Origin: Pararge aegeria
Lineage: Eukaryota > Arthropoda > Insecta > Lepidoptera > Nymphalidae
NCBI RefSeq assembly: GCF_905163445.1
Contig: NC_053200.1
Span: 13,206,001 to 13,270,000, forward strand
DNA length: 64,000 bases
Reading direction: 5' to 3'
The notes beneath the pieces were generated by a model. The model ran no database searches. It saw only the letters and a program-made list of their open reading frames with translations, and had not been told where the DNA came from. Both the position numbers and the translations under genes were made by a program. The number at the start of each line of letters is the position of its first letter. Positions within the stretch are counted from its first letter, which is position 1. Of this stretch, positions 38,701-50,700 are shown in pieces.

Positions 38701-41700
38701 ATTCTATTCAATATTTTTTTTAAGAATAAAGCAACTCAACCAATAAAAACTATAACTCACATGTGAATAATAGTAATGGAAAAGTCACGGTTTGAATAAT
38801 AGGTGTCTTTATGTGCCTAACTGCGGTGAACCTAGAGCCACTTTATGAGCAAGTGTGTTGAAAAACATAACGTGTTATTGAGTTAAAGTTTATAATGTGT
38901 TATTGAATTAAATTTTTTATTTGCTTAATATGTATAACTTTTTTTTATAAAGGCACAATTCATTTGCCACTTCCACTGGTTCGGAATTTAGATTCTACTG
39001 TAAAGAACTGGCAAGAATTTTAATACTATTCAAATAAGTATTTGCATAATTTATTTAGTTATTTTTTTAAGTTTCAGTTTTCTAATAAGTTTACGAGTCC
39101 GATTCTTTAGGTTTGTATAAGTAAAACTTTATTTTTCATAAAAACTTACAAAATCGTATAAAGCTTGTTATTTAGCCTGAATCCGTCCCATCAATATGCG
39201 ATTAAACAAAATGCACTAAGTCCCGATGTTAATTTCAGCAGACTAAACTAAGTCCAATGGACTTGGCTCTTTTTGATATTCATTATCTAAGTCCATTAAA
39301 AAAATGTGAATTTTGTTCCAATTTATCGAATTTACGTAATAACATTATTAGGATAAGATATTCCAATGACATAAATAGATATTAAAAACTACTTTTTTTC
39401 CCATTATAAAGTAGTTTTAACTGGATAATGAAAAAAAAAACTTCTCTACCAATGAAACTATATGGACATGGTTCATTATGAAATGTAACGTCACATTTAT
39501 CTGTTTGTTTGACCGTACTTAGCGTCTGTTTGTTTGTTAGTTCTCACTTAGCCATATCTAAGCAACCAATCGAGTTTATTTATTTAAGATAGCCTAGTGA
39601 TTAGGACTTCGGCTTCAAATTCGGAGGACCGAGTTCGAATCTCTAACTTTCATAATCAATGCGTTGCAAGCAATTAAAATATCACTCGCTTTAACAGTGA
39701 AGGAAGACATCGTGAGGAAACCTGCACTCCTGTGAGTTCTCCATAACCTTCTCAAAGGCGTGTGGAGTCCACCAATCCGCCCGCAGTGGGCAAGCGGCCT
39801 AAACCCTTCTCACTGTGAAAGAAGACAGGAGCAGGTGTTTTTTTTTTTTTAAGTTAGAAAGTAATGATGAGGTCTAGTTTGGAGCACGCTTGCCTAGAAA
39901 AAGCTTATTCACTCTAGCCTTGAAGGTACTCAAATTATACGTGGCAGGAAACACAGTGGCCGGGAGGGCGAAAATGGGTTGAATTTTTTTTTTTAATTGA
40001 CAATACACACATCGCCATCTAGCCCCAAAGTAAGCGTAACTTCTGTTATGGGTACTAAGACGACTCAAGAATATTTTTATGAACAATATCCATTAATACT
40101 TATAATATACAAATAAACGCCCAAACACTGAAAAACATTCATTGTTTATCACAGAAACATTTTCCAGTTGTGGGAATCGAACCCACGGCCTTGGGAATCA
40201 GAAAGCAGGGTCGCTGCCCACTGCGCCAGTCGGCCGTCAAGATGATGACAATGAAGTAGGTATTGCTTAAATAAGTGAGTACTTAATGTTTCTGATTTTT
40301 TAAATATTTTTTTTTACTCTAAATATTATTACTGCTATTGTATTAAAATTGCATGTTTTTTAAAATTTATTCTATGTGTTAAATGCAACCAAGGGTTTGT
40401 ATATTTGCACGCCAGCTAATGGCAATACACTGTGACTTCGTAATTAATATTTAAATGACATCTGTGTAAACGTGTGTATTGTGCAAATAAAGATCTATCT
40501 ATCTATCTATCTATCTACGCACCGTTTTCATTCGTGAGTATCTTCGCATTGTGGTCGATGAGTGCGCAGACAACTTCCGAGTGGCCGCATTCCGCCGCGA
40601 AGTGCAAAGCGGTGGCGCCGCATAGGGCTCGCTCGTCCACGCGAGCGCCGCTGTCTAGTAAAAACTGAACCTGGAAATGAAAAGAAATTGCTATCAAATT
40701 TCATCACAGGCACTTATGAAGCGTTCATACATAAATGTTTACATAATTGTAAGGGGGTGGTGATAACTTCGTTCGCTAACTTAAACCTAAAGCTACGAGG
40801 GTTCCAAACGCGCCCTGGTCTAAGAAGAGACCACAACAAACTTAGCCGGGTAAAAAATTTTTTTTTGTGATCATCATCTCACAGTAAATTTATATTCAGC
40901 TATAAAGCTGGAGCAATTCACACCCAAGCTTTTTCGTTTAAGTAATCCTTAATATTATAATAGGATTTTTCTCTTTTTCACTTTCTTCTCATCACTTTTT
41001 CCCCTACTATTAGGCCAGTGGGTAGGACTTCCGACTTCACTCACGGGGGAGCGAGTTCGAATCCCGGCACGCACCTCTAACTTCTCTGAGTTATGTGCGT
41101 TTTAAGCGATTAAAATATCACTTGCTTCAACGGTGAAGGAGAACATCGTGAGGAAACCTACAAACCTGAGAATTCTCCGTAATTTTCTCAAAGTTGTGTG
41201 AAGTGCAGCGTGCGCCAGCGTGGTGGAATACGGCCAAAACCCCTTACCATTGTGGGAGGAGACCCGTGCTCTGTAGTGGACCGGTAATGGGTTTATATGA
41301 TGATGATGATTTTTTTTGACGGCCGATTGGCGCAGTGGGCAGTGACCCTGCCTTCTGAGTCCAAGGCCGTGGCTTCGATTCCCACAACTGGAAAATGTTT
41401 GTGTGAAGAACATGAATGTTTTTCAGTGTCTGGGTGTTTATATGTATATTATAAGTATTTATGCATATTATTCATAAAGATATTCATCAGTTATCTTAGT
41501 ACACATAACACAAGCTACGCTTACTTTGGGACTAGATGGCGATGTGTGTATTGTCGTATATTTGTTCATTTATGTAATCAAATTAGTACAAAGTTAATTG
41601 TTGGCGAGATATTGTATCAATAAAACAAGCAATTTTAATATAAATCGACTGCAGAGGAAACTTAAACTAAAAAAATGAAATTAAAACGTCTAACTGTGAC

Positions 41701-44700
41701 TTCTGTTCATTGAACAAAAATTATAAACCAATAATTATTAAGAAAACTCCATTGTTAGTTTGATGCAAGAAGCACCCTACATTGAGTGTCAGAGGCGCGT
41801 TGCGGCGGCAGAATTAATTCAATCAATTGCGGGCATTTCTGTTGTAGCAGAAACAGATATTTGAAAAAGTACATTCAAACAACCAACAACTTCCAAACTA
41901 ACTAAATGCAGAAATTAATGTTGATTTTTTTCATCACTAGTGTAATTTACTTCATTATTTCGATTACTGTGGACTGGATAGATATAAAACACTGTCGTGT
42001 ATATAGTTATGACAAAAATTAACGACAAGTTCAAGACCAATATATTCAAAGTTTAATAAAATATTTACCATATTCATGAACAAATATATTTACTACAAAT
42101 ATTGATCTATTTGAATTGTATTCGATGAATAGGTATGAATTGCATTTATTTATTTATCTTCAACGTAATTATAGTCGTAGTTTTAAACGTAAACATGCTT
42201 ATCTAGTTTCTTTATAATGTTGAAATAGTCACTGTTATACAGTGTTATACGTTTAAAAGTATATACTTACAGATAAAATAATTATACTGTTACGTAACTG
42301 AATTTGAAATTTAATAATTATTTTTCCAGTATAACATTGGAGAGAGGAAATCTGAGTGTGAGATTTTTACCTACGTTTTCTTATTCGATCACGTGAAAGT
42401 TAACTACGATTTATATGGCATCTAAACAGCGCCATCTAGGTAGAACACTGGGAAACTACTAGTTTTTGCTTTTGAAACCATATGAATCGTAGTTAAGTTT
42501 CATGTGATTGAATAAGAAAGCGTAGGTAGAGAACCTACATATTCGTTGTTTTTATTTTATTTTTATCGTGATAGTTGACAGACCACGCTGGTGGCCCATT
42601 TGATGGTAAGTGGAAAACATGCGCTATAAACGAAGCAGAGCATGCAAGGAACTCGTCCTGCAACATGCTGGCCTGTGTCCACCAAGCTGAGGCGTAGGTG
42701 ATGAGCCTCATCATATCAAACCATTACCGGCCCAACAGGGCACGGGTCTCCTCCCACAATGAGAAGGGGTAAAGGCCGTACACATTTCTAACTTGGTCCA
42801 CCACGCTGGCCCAGTTCTAATTGCGGCATACATCGAAATCATAAGACCTTATCACTTCAAGAAGACTTTTATAAATAAGAAATTTAAAATACCCACTTCA
42901 AATTTGTCATAGTGTATAGTATTCTACTATTCAAGCCCCCTCATTTTTTGCCCATACTGAGGGAGCTGTGACGAAATATGCAATCCGCCAATTCTGTGGC
43001 CGCGGCCGTCTTGGACAGATTTATATCGAACATAGCCTGCTAAGCTTCTGGAGAGAGCTGGGCTGGCTGGATTAACCCAGCGGGGAGCCGTACCAGTGGC
43101 ACTACGTCCAACGGAATGTTCCGGCCGACCAAGCACGGTGACAAGCACACGAGAAAGAAGAAGAAAAACATAAACAGGATATATTTCGGAGAGTGTGCTC
43201 AAGAACTATTTGATCTAGTTCCCCCCTCGCATTTTTACCATCCAACCGCGAGTCACCGTAAGGACCTGCACGGTCGATTTACCGCGGTCGCAACTTCGTT
43301 TCTGATCCGCACCGCTAGGATCTGGAATGCTCTTCCAGCTTCCATTTTCCCCAGTTCCTACAATATGAGTACCTTAAAATCAAGAGTGAATAGGCATCTT
43401 CTAGGCAAGCGCGCTCCACCTTAGGCTGCATCATCGCTTACCATCAACTGTGATTGCAGTCAAGCGCTCGTCTATAAACATGAAAAAATAAAAAATTGCT
43501 AAAAACACTCCCGACAAATCCACCTTTAAAACCAAAAAAATACATCAAAATCGGTCCTTAATTACGATGCTACGATGTTAAGCTACGATGCCGCAGACAG
43601 ACACAAACAAACACGTCAAACTTATATATATTAACCCCGTCGTTTTCGCGTCGGCGGTTGGAAACAAAAGAAACTCACCACATCCAAGTGACCTTTGTAC
43701 GCGGCGATCATAAGACACGTGTTGTTATACTTGTTCGCCTTGTGTATGTCCGCGCCATGCCTGACCAGGTACTTTACTATATCGAGTCTGCCGTCGAAGC
43801 AGGCGGCGCGGAGGGGAGTGCTCAGGGTTCTAGTGGCGTGGTTCACGTTGGCCCCGGCGCGGACTAGCCGTTTAACTATACCCAGGTGGCCAGCGCCGGC
43901 CGCGCACCAAAGTGCTGTGGCGCCTGTGGAATATTAAACCAGTTAAATCCAGTTACTACCAGTTAAATCGACATCTCCATTCACCCATTGGCGGAAACAA
44001 TTTTGATGTTTTTTTTTGGCCTGGCATTTTTTTGAACAGATAGGCTGACTCTCTAAAGACAATCATCCGTGATGATAGTTGAATCGCGCTTGCCTAGAAA
44101 ACGCTGATTATAGTCTGGATTAGCATCTGCGGAATATTAAACCAGTTAATTCCAGTTAAATCGACATCTCCATTCACCCATTGGCGGAATCAATTTTGAT
44201 GTTTGTTTGCTTGTTCGTTCCGAATAGAATGCTTTCAACCTTTTCTTATCCAAATGAAAGCTTGAAGTATAGTTATTTTTTTTAAATTGATCTTAGCCTA
44301 TGTAGTAACATAGGCTAAGACCAATTTAAAAAAAATAACATCCTTTCAAAAATTTCTATAATGTGAAACAGAGTAGCAAAATTATGCTTTTAAAATTCAT
44401 TGCGTTGAGAATATAAGCTAAGCAATATTAACATACATACATTTTAGCTCGGGCTTGCTTGCCAAAAAAACCCATTAACCCTCACAGCTAACCCTTAAAT
44501 ACGACGCATTGGTAGACTCCCAATGAGATGTTTAGACGACATCGAGCGAATCGCTGGAAGCCGATGGCAACAAGAGGCCCCCAGGACCGTGGATTTTGGA
44601 ACTCCCTACAGAAGACCTATGACCAGCAATGAGCGTCTATCCGTTGATAAGATTATGATGACCTCAGTGGCGTGCACTGAGTTATTTACCCGGGTATGCA

Positions 44701-47700
44701 TACAGCGGGAAGATTGCATAAAATGGCAAAAATCCTCTTCCAATACGAGTTATATATAAATTTTAGGGTAGGCAGTGCTTTTTTGTGCATGCATGAAGTG
44801 CACGCTAATGGATGACCCAAACAGGTTAACCCGCTGCAGACTAGCGCTCTTAGACTGCATCATCACTTACGCCATGTGAGATTGCAGTCAAAGGCTAGCT
44901 AGTAAGAAAGAATAAAAATAAAATATCAACGTCAAATTCGACCAGATCTTTTGTGATTAGATCTAAGTATGAATGGACGTTTCTGCTTCGTAGGTGATTA
45001 TTCTCACCACTGCGTCATGTAGGTCGTCAAACTGGCGTAAGTAGGTGCTTTACGTCGTCTTTACGGCTAATTACCCATTTAAAGAAAATGTACTGAAAGA
45101 TGGACTTCAAACACAAGCCATTGTCAGAAACATTTGAAGTATTAACAAAACAAAAGCTGCCAACGGTTATACTAAAAATCTAACCTTAAAGGGTGACTGC
45201 TTGCCAACCTCTATATGGGATGCTTTCCGTCAATTAAAGCGAGCAAGGTTTTCACAAGAACATTCCTATAGGGTGTTAATTTCTTATAGGGTTTATTTAT
45301 TTTAACATCTTTATTGCAGAATACAAAAAACACTTTTAATATATTATGTGCAAAAACGAACTTATCACTAAAAGTGTTCTCTTTCAGGCTACCTAAATTA
45401 ATGGAATATGGCAATGAGAGACGTGAGATCGCAATGAAATACATAGATTTGTTTTTAATTAAAGAAGATTTACACTCTAAAGAATATCTACTACGTAGTG
45501 TTAGCAGTGGCGTGCATAGAGGGTATGCACAGGGTATGCAGATGATATAAAATGAAGAACATCTCCAATACGAGTTACAAACGTACTCGAGGTTATTTTC
45601 ATATTATATAATCTGCATACCCTTTGCATATGTGCACGCCACTGAGTGTTAGCCTGGTCTTTTTTTAAACAGATAGGCTGACTCTCTAAGACAATCATGC
45701 CTTAGAGAGTCAGCCTATCAGTCAGTCAGTGGCGTGCACAGGGTTTTTGACCAGGGTATGCATAAAGAAGGAAGGCGCCATCAAATGGAAAAATCCTTCG
45801 CATTTATGGATAGGCAGCTTTATTCCTTTGTCTCATCTGTCACCAATTTTAAACATCTTCGTAGCAATGGCTTCGTAGACGCAAGACGGGCAATGCCAAA
45901 CGAGCTGTTCATATTGGAAACAAAGATCTGGATATGGGCCAAGAGAAGAACCACCGAGCGCGATTCAATTTATGGTTTTATGCAGCGTACGATCCTAGAG
46001 GTTGGTTGTAATTCGGCATCGCTCTCCATCTTTTTCCTTTGTCGCAGTGGCTTCATAGACGAAAGACTGGCAATGCCAAACGTTCTAACATCATAACTAT
46101 CTCCGTATACGATATTAATCTTCGTAATATTAAGACAAAACTAATAATAATAATATCTTTACTTCATCAGATTTACATTTCATTAGACTGAAAGTGATGC
46201 TATCTCTAGAATCCTACTTTTTAAATCACTTATGATCATTTATACACAGTTTAAACTGGCATTAATGTTCTGTAGTTAACGTACCTAGACTTAATTCTCT
46301 GTTAGCATATATTACAATCCTGGGTGGTTTTCTGATGCTAGCTATATTTTTTTTTTATAAACTTTTATGTAATAAATTAATTAATAAATAAATAAATAAA
46401 TTGCTCTTTCATCACGAGGTATCGTGTTCTCAAGTGTCTATGTCTGGTCTATTCTTTTACATGGATGCGAAACATGGATTGTAAAGAAGGAAAGTTGTAG
46501 ACGTTTGCAAGCGTTTGAGATGTGGTGATTACGAAAAATGTTTAAAATATCATGGAGACAATTCATCTCAAACGCTCAAGTATTACGAAGGGCCAAATGC
46601 CAACGGAAACTAATGACAACCGTCATACAAAGGAAGGTTGAGTTTTCACTCACCTACAGAGAGGAACTGTTCGAGTTTCCAAAGTTGATCCTTGAAGGGA
46701 AAATTACCGGGAAAAGAGCACCATAGAGACCGAGCAAGAAGTTGTTCGACGATATAAGAGAGTGGACCAAACATACCTATTCGGTATTGAAGAAGATGGC
46801 ACATCATCGTTCGATTTTTTACCGGATGACCTCTGATGATGAAATAAATTGCTAACTTAGATTTCGATATAGGCCAAGTGAAGCTAAAACCGACCGCGAT
46901 ACATGACTTCGTGCAGAGACTTTCCTGAAGGTTGCTCATATTTTTGCATCGCTTCATCTACGGTGAATAGGCGGCCTTATTTCTTTGTCCTATCTGTCGC
47001 CAATTTAAAGATTAAACATCTCCGCCGCAACAGCTTCATAGACGCGAGACGGTCAAAGCCAAACCTGCTTAAGTGCGGATTAATTGCAATAAATCATAAG
47101 GAAACAAAGATCTGGATGGGAGCCAATTGAAGAAACACCGAGCGCGATACAAATCGTGACTTCTTTGTGTACGATACCGAAGGTAGCTAATAATAACGCA
47201 CCACGCGCTTTAGTTCGAATGTGTAGGTACATGTAAAAAGTCAACGTTCTTTAGATAAAGATTTTAGGTACGCATTTACGTCTCCTTTACGGAAATAACC
47301 TTGTTTTAATGGTTTTTTTTTGTTTGCGTTGATTTATACGTTTGTTTTAAGAGGAAAAGGGATCCGTGATTCATGACTATACCTATACAACCCTTACAAT
47401 TATTTCAAGCGTCGCCGGATCTCGGTGCCAACAGAACATTAAACATGTCTTACAATATTATCTATCTTCCAATAGTGCGTGTTGCCAGTGATGACTTACG
47501 GATCCGAAACGTGGTCGCATACTATGGGCCTCATAAGAAGGCTCAGAGTCGATACACAGCGGGCGATGGAGAGAGCTATGCTAGGTGTATCTCTACGTGA
47601 TCAAAACAGAACTAGAGTTACCGACATAGCTCAGCTAGTCGCGAAGCTAAAGTGGCAATGGGCGGGGCACATAGCTCGGTGAACCGATGGACGATGGGGT

Positions 47701-50700
47701 CTTAAGGTGCTGGAATGGCCACCCCGCAAAGTTAAACGCAGCGTGGGTCCGGCATCCAAAGAGGTGGGCAGACGATATCAGGCGAGTCGCTGAGAGTGAG
47801 GACATCTAGCTAATCATTATTAGACGGCCGATTGGCATAGTAGGTAGCAGTGGGCTCTGAGTCCATGGCCGTGGGTTCGATTCCCACAACTGGAAAATAT
47901 TTGTGTGATGAACATGAATGTTTTTCAATGTCTGGGTGTATATATGTATATTATAAGTATTTATGTATATTATTCGTAAAAATATTCATAAGTCATCTTA
48001 GTACCCATAACACAAGCTACGCTTACTTTGGGGCTAGGTGGCGATGTGTGTATTGGCGTAGTATGTTTATTATTATTATTTATATGTTAAAAATACGTGT
48101 GGTATTATTATTCTATCGGGATATTCCGAATCCTCGTGAAACGGAATATGGCGTATAATGGAGTCGGTGGCCTCGAACGCCATAAAGTCGTAATGCTATC
48201 CTTGTCCAATGAAAAGCGGATGAAGAAGACGAAGAACAAGGGTAGTCTGAACGAGGACAAGAGGGCCAGGACCGTGGGTTGCGGAACTCCCTACAAAAGA
48301 CTTATGTCCAGCAGTGGACGTCAATTGGATGAACTGATGATGATAATAATAATATTACAGCCAACGCTGTGTGGTGTGGGCAGCTCAGAATACCACCAAA
48401 AAGGCCACGAACCACGGCCAGCTACAGCGTTTTATTATCCTTTTCATACAATTTGCAAAGACGCGCTGCACCCGTGTAGCCGGTGGCGGCCACTCGCTAC
48501 AGCAATGACATACCACAGTAATTTTTAACATAATTTTATGACAAAACAATTGGCTGAGCAATTATTTAATATTAAAATAGATTTATTAACCTGACGATCT
48601 TGAATAGTAACTAAATATTCTGACACCAAATATATATTTCTACTAACACTAAATAGAATCCTGAAATCGTGTATTTGTAATAGTTATAAGGGTCAAACTG
48701 TTTGTTATTGCTATGCCCTGACAGGGCCTCATGACTATGTAAGGGCATGGATGCAAAAAAAATAAAAACAATGTACGCGGCTCGCCACTTTGGGTAGCTA
48801 CTGGCCACACAGTAGAGTAGAGCCCCATCCACCATTAAAATATCGCTTGCTTCAACGGTGAAGGAAGCCATCGTGACGAAATCTGTCCGCCTGAGAGTTC
48901 TCCAAAATGTTCTCAGAGGTACTTATGTGGAGTCCACCAATCCGCACTGTGATAGCTAGGTGGACCACGGCCTCAACCCCTTCTTATTGTGGGAGGAGAG
49001 CCGTGCCCTGTAGTGTGGCCCGGTAATGGGTTAATAGGATGATGATGACGATGAAAGTTAAGTACCCAATTTACGCGGCGGCGGCATTGTCTACGTCGTC
49101 TTTCTATTAACAATAGTCGTATTATTATTACACATAAATTATTTGGATATTATCACCATCATTAATCATAAAGTCACCATCATAAAAGTTAAATTTTTAA
49201 CCTTTCCCCGGGGAGAAAATTATCTCCTGCCCATGCTAGCCTTACTGCGAGTCGCTTGATTTAATAACATTTAGTAACACCTAGTGGGGTGTCTACTTAC
49301 GCTGCGTTTTCCAATACAGGGTTACCATTGGAGTAGCACTTTAAGTTCTCGATTTGTTGAGCTATATCATCTGCTCATTTTTTATTTCATCACACAGTTA
49401 CGAAGTACCCTACCCTACCGTCAAAGGCGTGCCGCTAAGCGATTTAGTGTTCCGGTGCGATGTCGCGTAGAAACCAGGTGAGGTGAGATATGCCTTTCAT
49501 ACTCCCTAACAGGTAGGCCCGCTAACATCTTAGACTTAATACACATATAGGGTGGGATTGCAGTCAAAGGCTAACTTCTTTTAAAGGAATAAAAAAACAG
49601 TGAAACTCCCAAGTTTAGAGTTTGGTGTTGGTGTATAATTCGATGCAAACTTCATGTCGTCGCTAGTTAGCTGCGAATAGCTTTGCGCGAAGTCAAATTT
49701 ACTTTCCCGCGGATTGGCTGATACAGAATATTGAATTCTGCGCATCGAACGCACAAAGTTCGAATAGTCATAGAGTTTGACTAAACAATGTCACTTTACG
49801 AGATTACAATAAACGAACGCCTTTTTTGGAGCACTTTATAAGAGATTTATAAAAAGAATAGTGCTATAATTTTATGTTTTTTTTTGACAATCTCCTTTGT
49901 GGATCTTGCTGATTTGGCACACCTAAAAGCCAAAAAAAAACAAAATATTAAGAAAAGATTACAATTAAAACTTACCTTCTATGACATATTCGTCAAATTT
50001 GACAGTTCCCTCTGTTTCCAGTCTGACAGGTGGGCGGAACTTCATCAATATTATTCTGACTGCACCCTCCCTGCCATGCCTGGCTGCAGCTATCAGTGGT
50101 GTACATTTCACTCCGTCACAGCAGACGTCCTGCAAACATTTCTTTGCATTTAATTCAATATCAATGTTACATTGCATATCAAATGAAATGAAATTTTTAA
50201 ATTTTTATGAATGTATGATAAAATTATAAATTCTTAACGACTAACTTAATTAAATGTTGCAACATACCCAGTTAGTACTGAAATTTTGGTTAAATTGCAG
50301 AAACGCTTCAATTTTATAAAATACATTGCTTTGCCACTTTTTCAATGTATTCTTAAATTTTTGCTACGTACTACCGTAGCTATTGAGCACTAGTTTTTCA
50401 AATACATGGCTGTCCTAGGGCACTTATTGAATATTAATCTGTCTTTGTTTTGAGTGTGTCTTGGAAATATATCTGTAACCTTCCTAAAGAGATCTGGGTT
50501 AGATTTAACAAAAGATCCTATCTCTAAAATATATATGCTAGGAAGTTTAAGGATTCCTAAACTTTTAAATATTGGTCTGCACAATTCGAATGGGGCTTTA
50601 CCCACCATTGTGTGTATGCACTTTTTGGAGCAATAAAAACTATATTTTTATCTGTATATATACCGTTCCAAACTATTCTGAGGAAACCAGTGTTCTGCAC

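Larger units (their letters stand above)
34825..39496 (+). mobile_element. Candidate autonomous DNA transposon with 32-bp TIRs and a CGGQNKN-type transposase
   Basis: Imperfect terminal inverted repeats, 34826-34857 (TGTGACGATACATTTCATAA...) and 39464-39495 on the other strand (TGTGACGTTACATTTCATAA...), match at 29 of 32 positions. They enclose one two-exon gene of 603 codons. Flanking TTAT at 34821-34824 and 39497-39500 is the best candidate target duplication. CCAAGTCC-like subterminal repeats lie inside both ends. The flanks (ATTATAAATGCGAAAATGTG on the left, CTGTTTGTTTG on the right) look like one interrupted Helitron 5' end. About 4.7 kb. I cannot place it in a classical superfamily with confidence. 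Confidence 0.85.

Noticed and set aside
42927..43202. 91-codon minus-strand frame as a host gene
   Set aside because: It sits beside LINE debris, shows no splice continuity and no family I recognise; probably retrotransposon flank.
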